The notes beneath the pieces were generated by a model. The model worked only from the letters and a program-made list of their open reading frames with translations. It was not told where the DNA came from and ran no database searches. From the NCBI GenBank assembly GCA_036823255.1, contig DAISGC010000002.1, positions 1 to 64,000 of the forward strand: a stretch of 64,000 nucleotides of DNA, read 5' to 3'. This document shows positions 1 to 7,007 of this stretch, piece after piece. The translations under genes and the position numbers were made by a program. Every line of letters starts with the position of its first letter. The stretch's first letter is position 1. Source of the DNA: UBA4658 sp002405485 (GTDB taxonomy: Bacteria; Planctomycetota; Phycisphaerae; Phycisphaerales; UBA1924).

Positions 1-743
1 CGATGCTCATCTCCCGAATCGGCCCACGCGTACTTCAGCAGATCCCCCTCCCCCACCGGGTTCTTCGGGTCCTTGGGCCTCCACCCCAGCGAGACAAAGC
101 CCTTGAGAAACGGCTCGTTCGGCTGCGGCTCGTTGAGGACGAACTTCGTCCAGTCCGCAGCGCGGATCATGCGATCAGCCCGCTCGCGAATCTCGCCCCC
201 GAAATATGGTCCGACGGCGAGCATCCCGGCAAAGAGCAAGGCCGAGTCGATCGTGCTCACCACATCCATGTCGATCGGCCGAGCCGTCCGCCCGTCGAGG
301 AAGTGGTAGAACATCCCGTGCACGCGGTTGGTCGGTTCCTGCTCGAGTGCCGTGAGAATCCGACGGGCACGCTCGGCACCCTGCTCGCGTGTGATCCAGC
401 CGCGCTCCACCGCCGCGGGAATCGCCGCAAGCTGAAAGCCCACACCGGCCACGCTCGCAAAGCGCACGCTCGACCGGTCGTAGACCATGCCCGTCTGCTC
501 GTCGCACGCGTTCCACAGGAACCAGAACGCGGCTCGCTGCACCTCATCGATGAACTCATCGTCGGCGCGGGAGAACTCGAACGGCGGGCGGCGAACCCCC
601 GGCGGAGAAGAGATCACCCACTCTTCCGCAGTCCGAAGAGTCGACGCCGCGGATTCCGGTCCGCGCGTCACGGAGGGGGATGACGCGCACCCGCACAGGC
701 CCGCGAGCACGGCGCATGCGGCCGTCGCTCGGAAGGGTCGCAC
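1..743 (-). CDS. Glucoamylase-like lipoprotein, C-terminus outside window
   Basis: This reading frame stays open on the minus strand to the window edge, so only the N-terminal ~245 residues are seen. After a lipoprotein signal (Arg-rich start, hydrophobic run, lipobox ending LCGC) comes a stretch typical of the putative glucoamylase family (PF10091-like): an aromatic 'AFWFLW' helix, 'DEQTGMVYDRSS', 'SVAGVGFQLAAIP' and a later 'STIDSALLFAGML'. Members are (alpha/alpha)6-barrel proteins thought to act on glucans or beta-glucans. The start is uncertain. ATG at 797 gives an unusually long leader and lies inside a palindromic operator. GTG at 743 gives a normal-length signal peptide and is preferred here. 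The gene is divergent from a LacI-type regulator, which suggests sugar-responsive control. The family call is reasonably firm; the substrate is unknown. Confidence 0.72.
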   Translation of the reverse strand, partial: MRPFRATAACAVLAGLCGCASSPSVTRGPESAASTLRTAEEWVISSPPGVRRPPFEFSRADDEFIDEVQRAAFWFLWNACDEQTGMVYDRSSVRFASVAGVGFQLAAIPAAVERGWITREQGAERARRILTALEQEPTNRVHGMFYHFLDGRTARPIDMDVVSTIDSALLFAGMLAVGPYFGGEIRERADRMIRAADWTKFVLNEPQPNEPFLKGFVSLGWRPKDPKNPVGEGDLLKYAWADSGDEH

Positions 744-781
744 GAACAGCCGGCACGCGCAAAGATCGAAAGATCGCAGAA

Positions 782-797
782 ATGCAAGGGCTTGCAT
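782..797. promoter_or_regulatory. LacI-type operator palindrome
   Basis: ATGCAAGGGCTTGCAT consists of two perfect 7-bp inverted arms around GG. The inner TGCAAG-GG-CTTGCA closely resembles operators of LacI/CcpA-type regulators (TGnAAnCGnTTnCA), differing at the central CG. It lies 38 bp before the GTG of the LacI-family gene and covers the upstream ATG candidate of the divergent glucoamylase-like gene. That placement suits both autoregulation and repression of the glycosidase. This is sequence inference only. Confidence 0.6.
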
Positions 798-823
798 GCC
801 GAGACCATACCGTAAACGCTCGA

Positions 824-829
824 TATATT
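824..829 (+). promoter_or_regulatory. Possible -10 element of the LacI-family gene
   Basis: TATATT lies 6 bp before the GTG start at 836. If it is a -10 box, transcription would begin at or very near the start codon and give a leaderless mRNA. No convincing -35 is visible at the usual spacing, so the call is weak. Confidence 0.3.
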
Positions 830-835
830 CCAGTC

Positions 836-1897
836 GTGACTCGGCGAGAAGACCAGCACAGCGACGCCCCTCGGCAAGGTCCGGCCTCCATGGAGGACGT
901 TGCCCAAGCGGCGGGAGTCTCAACGGCGACGGTCAGCCGATTCCTGAACTCCCCGAACCGGGTCGCCAAGGAAACCGCCGACCGTGTTCAGCGGGCCATC
1001 CGCGAACTTGGCTACAGACCCAACGTCTTTGCACAAGGTCTGATGACCCGCAAGAGTCACGTGATCGGGATTCTGCTGCCCGACATTCACGGCGAGTTCT
1101 ATTCCGAGCTTCTCCGAGGCGCCGACGCCGAGGCACGCCGGTTGGGATACCACCTGCTCATCAGTTCCGAGAGCGGCGATGGACCGGCAACGATGCTCTC
1201 GTCCAACGTGATCGGGTTCATGGCGGGTCTGGCGGTCATGGTCACCGAGCCCAATGAGGAGCTCTGGCAGCAGATCAAGGCCTCGGGCTTGCCGCTCGTG
1301 GTCATTGATGAGGCCATCCACGCCAACGGCCTTGACCGCGTCCTGGTGGACAACGCTTCGGGCACTCGCGAGGCGGTGAATCATCTTCTGGCGAGCGTTC
1401 GGCCGGAGGACATGTACTTCGTGGGCGGTCCGAAGGGGAACTTTGATACCACCGAGCGGGCCGCGGTCTTCGTCCAGACCATCGCCCACGCTGGTTGGAC
1501 GCCCTCCGACGAACAGGTGCGATACGGCGAGTACACCGTGGAATGGGGACGCAAGGCCGCCGGCGCCCTGTTGCAACGAGTCGCGTCGCGTCCCATCGGG
1601 GTGCTCGCGGCCAACGACGAGATCGCCTTCGGCATCTTGCAGGCCGCGCAGGAGGCCCACGTCGATGTTCCCGCCCGTTTGCGGCTGGTGGGCTTCGATG
1701 ACACTCGGCTGGCGTCGCTCATGCGCCCGCAGCTCTCGACGGTGCGCATGCCCACGGCGGACCTCGGCGCACACGCCGTCCGCGTGCTCATCGATCGCCT
1801 CGCCCAGCCGCAGCGTGCGGGAACGCTGACCACGCTCCCGACGCGGCTTGTCGTGCGCGGCACAAGTGGCGATCCCGGGACCGAGAGCGGGAGTTAA
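836..1897 (+). CDS. LacI-family transcriptional regulator
   Basis: A 353-residue protein with standard LacI/GalR architecture. An N-terminal helix-turn-helix (about residues 18-65, 'MEDVAQAAGVSTATVSRFL') is followed by the hinge segment 'RPNVFAQGLMTRKS' and a periplasmic-binding-protein-like sensor domain, with 'VIGILLPDI' opening the first lobe and 'AANDEIAFGILQAAQ' and 'VGFDDTRLASLMRPQLSTV' in the second. GTG at 836 is chosen because the internal ATG at 890 would cut into the conserved HTH start and an upstream ATG at 782 lies in the operator. It probably responds to a sugar and controls itself and the divergent glucoamylase-like lipoprotein through the palindrome at 782-797. Its stop codon overlaps the end of the convergent STAS gene. 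Confidence 0.9.
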   Translation: MTRREDQHSDAPRQGPASMEDVAQAAGVSTATVSRFLNSPNRVAKETADRVQRAIRELGYRPNVFAQGLMTRKSHVIGILLPDIHGEFYSELLRGADAEARRLGYHLLISSESGDGPATMLSSNVIGFMAGLAVMVTEPNEELWQQIKASGLPLVVIDEAIHANGLDRVLVDNASGTREAVNHLLASVRPEDMYFVGGPKGNFDTTERAAVFVQTIAHAGWTPSDEQVRYGEYTVEWGRKAAGALLQRVASRPIGVLAANDEIAFGILQAAQEAHVDVPARLRLVGFDDTRLASLMRPQLSTVRMPTADLGAHAVRVLIDRLAQPQRAGTLTTLPTRLVVRGTSGDPGTESGS

Positions 1898-2265
1898 CCC
1901 TCGCCGGCGTCTCCGCCCGCGAGCTGCACGCGAGCCAGCGCCGTCATGGTGTCGGGTGCGGCTTCAAAGACCTTGTCCAGGCCGGTCATGAGCATGATCG
2001 ACCACACCTCGTCGGTCATCGCGGCCAGCACGAGCGACTTCTTGCCCTCGGCGACGCGCTTGCGGACACGCAGGAGCGAGGCGATGTGCGAGGAGTTCAG
2101 ATAGCTCACGCCCGCGAAGTTCAGGACCACGCTGGGCATTTTGTCTGTCGGGGTGTTCTTGAGCTGGTCCACGAGCGCGGCAATCTCTTCCGAGAGCTCC
2201 GGCTCGTCGCCCAGATCGCACAGCACGATTCCCTCAGTCCAGTCCGTCGGCATGACCAAGAGCAT
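1894..2265 (-). CDS. STAS-domain protein (anti-sigma factor antagonist type)
   Basis: A 123-residue single-domain protein matching the STAS fold: beta strand 'GIVLCDLGDE', helix, then 'VVLNFAGVSYLNSSHIASLLRVRKRV', where the Ser pair in 'LNSSH' sits where SpoIIAA-like proteins are phosphorylated. Such proteins bind anti-sigma kinases in partner-switching cascades. A longer frame to 2319 would begin inside a terminator hairpin, so ATG at 2265 (or 2253) is preferred. It lies downstream of a sigma-70 family gene on the same strand but behind a terminator, so it probably has its own promoter. No anti-sigma kinase is present in the window. Its partner is therefore unknown. Confidence 0.8.
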   Translation of the reverse strand: MLLVMPTDWTEGIVLCDLGDEPELSEEIAALVDQLKNTPTDKMPSVVLNFAGVSYLNSSHIASLLRVRKRVAEGKKSLVLAAMTDEVWSIMLMTGLDKVFEAAPDTMTALARVQLAGGDAGEG

Positions 2266-2274
2266 ATCAGAACC

Positions 2275-2314
2275 GGAAAAGAGAGCGGCCCCGGAGGAAT
2301 GCACCCGGGGCCGC
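2275..2314 (-). terminator. Rho-independent terminator after the sigma factor gene
   Basis: The 10-bp arms GCGGCCCCGG (2285-2294) and CCGGGGCCGC (2305-2314) pair perfectly around a 10-nt loop. Read on the minus strand they are followed by TCTCTTTTCC. The element sits 39 bp after the sigma-factor stop codon and ends that transcript before the STAS gene. Confidence 0.85.
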
Positions 2315-2352
2315 GGCAATACATGAAAAAGCGGGCAAATCCCGGCTGACTC

Positions 2353-3528
2353 TCAGATGAGCGCCAGCCGCTCGTTCTCGTCTTCCATCGGAGACGAGAG
2401 CGGGGAGTTGCCGGGCTGCGAGGAGCCCCCGATTGCGCCCTCACCCGCCTGAAGCGCGGCGAGGGCCGCCTGCTCGCTCGGGGCTTCCTCGGGGTTGCGG
2501 GTGCCAAGGAACTTGGCCTCCAGCTCAAGGCGGATCTTCTCCATGGCCTTGTTCTGGATCTGCCGCACGCGCTCCTTGGTCACGCCGATGATCTGCCCGA
2601 CCTGCTCCAGCGTCATCGGCTTCTCGCCGTCGCCGGTCTCAAGCCCGAACCGGTGCTCGATGACCGTCCGCTCGACATCCGTCAAGTCGGCGCGATTCTC
2701 GGCCACGATCCGCTTGACCTCCTCGGCGGCGTCCTTCTCAAAGTCGGCCCGCTTGGTCTCGAGATAGTTCGAACGCTCGAGCTTCGGATCGAAATCGGTC
2801 GGGAACCGCTGGCGATACTTGGACAGCTTCATGCCCTGACGGCTGAAGGCCTTGAGAATCGCTCGGCAGGCATAGGTCGAGAACTTGTACCCGCGCCCGG
2901 CGTCGAACTTGTCGACGGCGCGGAGCAGGGCCATGTTCCCTTCGCTGACCAGATCGGCGAAGTCCACCTCGCTCATGCGGGTGCGCTTGGCCATCGCCAG
3001 AACCAGCGCCAGGTTGGTCTCGGCGATCTGCTCGCGCACGCGCTCGGCGATCCGGTACCACTTCAGCATGTCCTCGGCCTGCTCCGGAGTGGGCTTGCGG
3101 CTGTCGGAGGACCAGATGGTCTTCTGCAGCTCGCTCACCCGGAAGCGGGCGTAGTTGAACTGGTGGAACAGGACCTTCTCCTGAGCGCCCGTGAGGATGA
3201 CCTGCTGGGTGCTCTTGACAGAGCGATGCTTGCCCGGGGACAGGTCGTCCATCACCGGGTGGTACCACGTCGTGTCGGGCTTGGCGATGTCCGGAGCATC
3301 GTCGTAGATCTTGCGATCCGCGCCGGGCTCCCGGAATGCCGTGGAGTCGATGTAGTCGATCGGGTTCGCCGGGTTGACCAGGGTTGCCAGGAGCTGCTCG
3401 TCTTCCTTTGAGAGCGAGCGGCGTCCCTTGGCCGAGGTCGGGCGTCCGGTTTGGGCCAGCGAAAACTGCACGCGCGTCTTGCGACGGTGCTGTTCGAGCG
3501 GGCTGAGAATGGGCTTCATGTTCACCAT
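2353..3528 (-). CDS. Sigma-70 family RNA polymerase sigma factor
   Basis: A 391-residue sigma factor. Region 2 is clear ('NLALVLAMAKRTRM', 'DLVSEGNMALLRAVDKFD', 'GYKFSTYACRAILKAFSR'). Region 4 ends with a helix-turn-helix for the -35 element ('TLEQVGQIIGVTKERVRQIQ'). Region 1.1 of primary sigma factors is absent, and the ~110-residue N-terminus is lineage-specific, so this looks like a group 2/3 alternative or a planctomycete-type sigma rather than RpoD. The ATG at 3528 is chosen because AGGA lies about 8 nt upstream; the 61 codons further upstream have no comparable site and are compositionally odd. A strong terminator follows. The downstream STAS gene raises the possibility of partner-switching control, which is not proven. 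Confidence 0.9.
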   Translation of the reverse strand: MVNMKPILSPLEQHRRKTRVQFSLAQTGRPTSAKGRRSLSKEDEQLLATLVNPANPIDYIDSTAFREPGADRKIYDDAPDIAKPDTTWYHPVMDDLSPGKHRSVKSTQQVILTGAQEKVLFHQFNYARFRVSELQKTIWSSDSRKPTPEQAEDMLKWYRIAERVREQIAETNLALVLAMAKRTRMSEVDFADLVSEGNMALLRAVDKFDAGRGYKFSTYACRAILKAFSRQGMKLSKYRQRFPTDFDPKLERSNYLETKRADFEKDAAEEVKRIVAENRADLTDVERTVIEHRFGLETGDGEKPMTLEQVGQIIGVTKERVRQIQNKAMEKIRLELEAKFLGTRNPEEAPSEQAALAALQAGEGAIGGSSQPGNSPLSSPMEDENERLALI

Positions 3529-4095
3529 CGTGAGATCCTGCGGGCCGCTTGCCGTTGTCACATCCGGCCAAAGCGCCGAAAACGGCGACTCCACCTTGGA
3601 GCCGCCTGGAGCGTCGGCGAGGGGCATTTCGCGACACCTCGTCGACCAACCCGCACCGCACACCCGCCTGCGATCCCCGGCACGCAGGCCCGAGCGTCCT
3701 GCCCAGACCATCCGAAGACCGCCGACGCGAAGCGGCGCTGCAAACTCCCGTCAAAATGCGTACGCCAGGTTCCCTCCGGGCGTTCGCTTTCCTACGTTTC
3801 CCAGAGTGCCAACCTGCACACGGCAACGGGTTGCACGCCCGAAAACCGCACCCAAGAACACTCGCTGCAAAGAGGCGGCCACGGACCGGTAAGTCCGGGG
3901 AACCCACGATTCCGACCCTTTCATCCTCAAAGTTGCCCGCAGCTTTCGCAGCGGCCACATGTCAGATGCAGAAGGGAACACATCATTCAGAAATCTTGAA
4001 GAGCATCTTTCGATACTCGGAAGATCTTGTACGACAAACTCGACGAAGCGTTTCGCTCTCAACGAAAAAACGCAGCACTTCCGACACAAAACTCA

Positions 4096-4113
4096 GCACG
4101 ATCGTGCCATAAT
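4096..4113 (+). promoter_or_regulatory. Perfect palindrome abutting a -10-like hexamer
   Basis: GCACGATCGTGC is self-complementary over 12 bp and is immediately followed by CATAAT (4108-4113), close to the TATAAT consensus on the plus strand. A repressor bound here would occupy the -35/-10 spacer of a promoter reading toward sod. No good -35 is visible, so this is a candidate only. Confidence 0.35.
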
Positions 4114-4208
4114 CACCCTGAAATCCTCCCACTTCGTCCATTGACGCCCATCGATGTCGATTCGTGCAGACCGTTCGGGATCCATCAAAAAACCGTGATT
4201 CGCGGTCT

Positions 4209-4237
4209 TTGACGTTTATCGGCGGGGGCGGTAGTCT
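4209..4237 (+). promoter_or_regulatory. Candidate sigma-70 type promoter for sod
   Basis: TTGACG (4209-4214), a 17-bp spacer, then TAGTCT (4232-4237). This is a fair match to the -35/-10 consensus on the plus strand. It would give a leader of roughly 200 nt before the superoxide dismutase start. Confidence 0.35.
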
Positions 4238-4356
4238 GAGGAGGTTGCGAGTGGGATGTCGGCGGTCCGGATCCGCAAAGGAGGCCGCCAACATACTCCA
4301 TCAAGAGTTGGTTTGCAAGGCGATCGCGCAGCGAAGATCAAACCCGTTGTTTTCAC

Positions 4357-4386
4357 GGAGGATCACGGCAGAATCGGCCGTGCTCC
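4357..4386 (+). promoter_or_regulatory. Hairpin in the sod leader
   Basis: GGAG-GAT-CACGGC (4357-4369), a 7-nt loop, then GCCGTG-CTCC (4377-4386) form a stem with a 3-nt bulge, ending 60 nt before the sod ATG. No U-tract follows, so it is not a terminator. It could affect mRNA stability or translation. Confidence 0.3.
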
Positions 4387-4446
4387 TCCCCAAGAGCCCC
4401 CCAGTTTCGGGAAGGTCCGTTTGCGGTTCTTCCCCGGAGAGTCCAC

Positions 4447-5082
4447 ATGGCGTTCACACTGCCCAATCTGCCGTATCCGAAGGAAGCTCTGGAACCACAC
4501 GTCGATGCCCGGACGATGGAGATCCATCACGGGAAGCACCACAAGGCGTACGTGGACAACGCGAACAAGGCCCTTGAGGGAACTCCCTGGGCCGACAAGG
4601 ACCCGGTGGAGGTCATCAGTCGGCTCGCCGACCTGCCCGAGGACAAGCGCGGGCCGGTGCGCAACAACCTGGGCGGGCACGTGAATCACAGCATGTTCTG
4701 GGCGCTCATGGCCCCGGCGGGCAAGGGTGGCGGCGGGGAGCCGACGGGCGAACTGGCCAAGGCGATCAACGCGGCGTATGGCAACTTCACGCACTTCAAG
4801 GAGGAGTTTGCCAAGGCCGCGACCGGGCGTTTCGGGTCTGGGTGGGCGTGGCTGGTGGTGAAGTCGGATGGGAGCGGCGTGACGATCTGCTCGACTGCGA
4901 ACCAGGACAGCCCGCTCATGGGCAAGGCGATTGCCGGGTGCGAGGGTCGGCCGGTGCTGGGGCTGGACGTGTGGGAGCACGCCTACTACCTGCACTATCA
5001 GAACCGCCGTGCGGACTACATCACGGCGTGGTGGAACGTGGTGAACTGGTCTGAGGCGAGCCGGCTGTTTGCGGGCAAGTGA
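4447..5082 (+). CDS. sodA: Superoxide dismutase (Mn/Fe family)
   Basis: A 211-residue cytoplasmic enzyme that dismutates superoxide to oxygen and peroxide. All metal ligands are visible: His in 'MEIHHGKHHKAYV', His in 'GGHVNHSMFWALM', and Asp and His in 'LDVWEHAYYLHY'. 'GGHxNHxxFW' and 'GRFGSGWAWLV' are classic family signatures. Features such as 'GGHVNH' favour manganese, but metal choice cannot be settled from sequence. Length is normal. There is no signal peptide, so it acts in the cytoplasm. It is monocistronic: a long leader precedes it and a strong terminator follows at 5138-5183. It would protect against superoxide from the aerobic respiratory chain encoded further along. Confidence 0.97.
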   Translation: MAFTLPNLPYPKEALEPHVDARTMEIHHGKHHKAYVDNANKALEGTPWADKDPVEVISRLADLPEDKRGPVRNNLGGHVNHSMFWALMAPAGKGGGGEPTGELAKAINAAYGNFTHFKEEFAKAATGRFGSGWAWLVVKSDGSGVTICSTANQDSPLMGKAIAGCEGRPVLGLDVWEHAYYLHYQNRRADYITAWWNVVNWSEASRLFAGK

Positions 5083-5137
5083 GCCGCGTCGGGTCTTGGC
5101 GGACCAAGGGGGAGAGGGGGCTGGGTACTGTCAAGTG

Positions 5138-5183
5138 CGCTCCGCGACCGGGAGAAATGTCGGTCGCGGAGCGTCTTTTTTCG
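5138..5183 (+). terminator. Rho-independent terminator of sod
   Basis: A 13-bp perfect stem, CGCTCCGCGACCG (5138-5150) with CGGTCGCGGAGCG (5161-5173), encloses a 10-nt loop and is followed by TCTTTTTTCG. It lies 55 bp after the superoxide dismutase stop codon. Confidence 0.93.
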
Positions 5184-5204
5184 GCCGATATCAACCGCCG
5201 GAGG

Positions 5205-5226
5205 TTGCACCGGTAGTGTGGTGCAA
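5205..5226. promoter_or_regulatory. Inverted repeat upstream of the DUF1800 gene
   Basis: TTGCACC (5205-5211) and GGTGCAA (5220-5226) form perfect 7-bp arms around an 8-bp centre. The site is 67 bp before the chosen DUF1800 start and just after the sod terminator, a sensible place for an operator. No regulator can be assigned. Confidence 0.4.
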
Positions 5227-5293
5227 TAGCGGAGTTGGCCGATCGTTGGACTTGCAGTCCGCGGCGAATCAACGCGGCAGCGAGGATGCCCGC

Positions 5294-6868
5294 ATGCAGC
5301 CCGAGAAGCCCAACACTCCGAAAGCAGACTCGTCGGCGGCCGGAGCGGCGACGAGTGCCAAGGCGACGCCGAGGGTGACCGGGTCGCTGAATCCGATCAA
5401 GGACAAGGACTGGGGCTTTGCGCACGCGCGGCATCTGCTGCTGCGTGCGGGCTTTGGCGGCACGCCAGCGCAGATCCAGACGCTGGTCAGGTGGGGTCCT
5501 GTCAAGAGCGTGGATCACCTGCTGAACTTCGACGGGGTGGAGTTTGAGCCGGTGAAGGCCGGGGACTTCGACAAGGACATCATGCGTCCGCTGAACAACG
5601 AGGAGCGCGGGGAGATCGCGCGGGCTCGGCGGACGGGTGACGAGGAGGCGGTGACGCGGCTGCGGGCGATGCGACAGGAAGCCGAGCGGAAGGATCGGGG
5701 GCAGATGCGGCGGGTGCAGGCGTGGTGGCTGAAGCGGATGATCGAGACGCCCCGGCCGCTGGAAGAGAAGATGACGCTGTTCTGGCACGGGCACTTCGCG
5801 ACGTCGTACCGGACGATCGAGGACTCGTACCACATGTTCATGCAGAACCAACTCTTCCGCAAGCACGCGGTGGGGAGCTATGCAAAGCTGCTGAACGAGA
5901 TCATCCGCGATCCGGCGATGATCGCCTATCTGGACAACAACGACTCCCGGAAGGGGCGTCCGAACGAGAATCTGGCGAGAGAGCTGATGGAGCTGTTCTC
6001 GCTGGGCGTGGGGAACTACTCGGAGCGGGACATCAAGGAGGGGGCGCGCTCGCTCACGGGGTACACCTTCGAGGACGACCGGTTCGTGTTCCAGCGGAAC
6101 AACCACGACACGGGGGTGAAGCAGATTCTCGGGCGGCGCGGCGCGATGGACGGGGAGGACTTTGTCCGGGCCATTCTCGAGCATCCGGCGTGCGCCAGGT
6201 TCATGTGCCGGAAGCTGTACAGGTTCTTCGCCCTGGACCTGCCGACGGGCGACAGGCAGACGGACCAGACGGCCCAGGGTGTTCTGTCGTCGCTGGAGTC
6301 GACGTTTGTGTCCAGCGGTTTCGAGATCAAGCCGGTGCTTCGGCGGCTGTTCCTGAGCGAGCACTTCTATGCGCCGCGGTTGATGAACGATCAGATCAAG
6401 TCGCCGACGGACCTGGTGGTCGGGCTGATCCGCTCGACCAACTGTCCGGCGCGGGACCTCGGGGTGCTCAATGACGCGATGGGGATGATGGGGCAGAGCA
6501 TCTTCTTTCCGCCGAGCGTGAAGGGGTGGGACGGGGGGCGGTCATGGATCAACACGGCGACGCTGTACACCCGGCAGAACATCGCGTGTTTTCTGCTCAC
6601 GGGCCGGACGCCGAGCGGGTTCGATGCGCTGGCCAAGCAGGAGCAGTTCGACGCGACGCCGATTCTGGATCAGCTCGGTCTGCGGGAGCACAGCCCGAAG
6701 GACGAGATCGCCGAGGGCGTGCTGAACTTCATGCTGGGCGAATCGGCGTCGCATAACCGGGAGGTGCTGGTGCGGCTGATGGAGTCTTCCGGCACAGGCG
6801 TCACAAACGACATACTTACCCGGGTATTCCTGCTGGTCACGGCGATGCCTGAATATCAACTTTGCTGA
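5294..6868 (+). CDS. DUF1800 family protein
   Basis: A 524-residue protein of the DUF1800 (PF08811) family. Recognisable parts are 'HARHLLLRAGFGGTPAQIQ' near residue 40, 'KMTLFWHGHFATS' (about 160-172), 'AMIAYLDNNDSRKGRPNENLARELMELFSLG' in the middle and 'FFPPSVKGWDGG' toward the C-terminus. Biochemical function is not established. These genes are usually paired with a DUF1501 gene and are expanded in planctomycetes and myxobacteria. ATG at 5294 is chosen because upstream codons overlap the sod terminator and inverted repeat. No signal peptide is evident; the N-terminus is Ala/Ser/Lys-rich. The partner DUF1501 gene follows after 139 bp, likely in the same transcript. Confidence 0.9.
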   Translation: MQPEKPNTPKADSSAAGAATSAKATPRVTGSLNPIKDKDWGFAHARHLLLRAGFGGTPAQIQTLVRWGPVKSVDHLLNFDGVEFEPVKAGDFDKDIMRPLNNEERGEIARARRTGDEEAVTRLRAMRQEAERKDRGQMRRVQAWWLKRMIETPRPLEEKMTLFWHGHFATSYRTIEDSYHMFMQNQLFRKHAVGSYAKLLNEIIRDPAMIAYLDNNDSRKGRPNENLARELMELFSLGVGNYSERDIKEGARSLTGYTFEDDRFVFQRNNHDTGVKQILGRRGAMDGEDFVRAILEHPACARFMCRKLYRFFALDLPTGDRQTDQTAQGVLSSLESTFVSSGFEIKPVLRRLFLSEHFYAPRLMNDQIKSPTDLVVGLIRSTNCPARDLGVLNDAMGMMGQSIFFPPSVKGWDGGRSWINTATLYTRQNIACFLLTGRTPSGFDALAKQEQFDATPILDQLGLREHSPKDEIAEGVLNFMLGESASHNREVLVRLMESSGTGVTNDILTRVFLLVTAMPEYQLC

Positions 6869-7007
6869 GCGCGGCCTGGCGAGCCGATGACCGGGCACCC
6901 AGCTTCGGGGTCTTGCCCCCCTACTCGGGCGCATCGACGGACGGAATGTTCAAGGAACCGAGGGCCGCGAGCGGCGGCCTGGCAGCACGAGAGCAAGGAT
7001 CACCTCC

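Larger units (their letters stand above)
3529..4446. other. Long non-coding region between divergent sigma and sod genes
   Basis: A stretch of 918 bp without a convincing gene; the short overlapping frames have no family character. The middle (about 3950-4200) is clearly more A+T-rich than the neighbourhood, as expected for divergent promoters. It contains a perfect 12-bp palindrome, GCACGATCGTGC (4096-4107), directly followed by CATAAT. It also holds a TTGACG-N17-TAGTCT pair (4209-4237) and, near the sod start, a hairpin (4357-4386). Leaders for both genes would be long (over 200 nt). Confidence 0.6.

Noticed and set aside
3..683. Long plus-strand frame at the window start
   Set aside because: It is the mirror of the glucoamylase-like gene on the minus strand; that frame has family motifs and a lipoprotein signal, and this one has none.
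3751..4294. Small frames in the sigma/sod intergenic region
   Set aside because: They overlap each other on both strands and lack family character, ribosome sites and normal codon use.
5220..5275. tRNA-like stretch before the DUF1800 gene
   Set aside because: GGACTTGCAGTCC looks like an anticodon arm but has a 4-bp stem and 5-nt loop, and no cloverleaf can be drawn around it.
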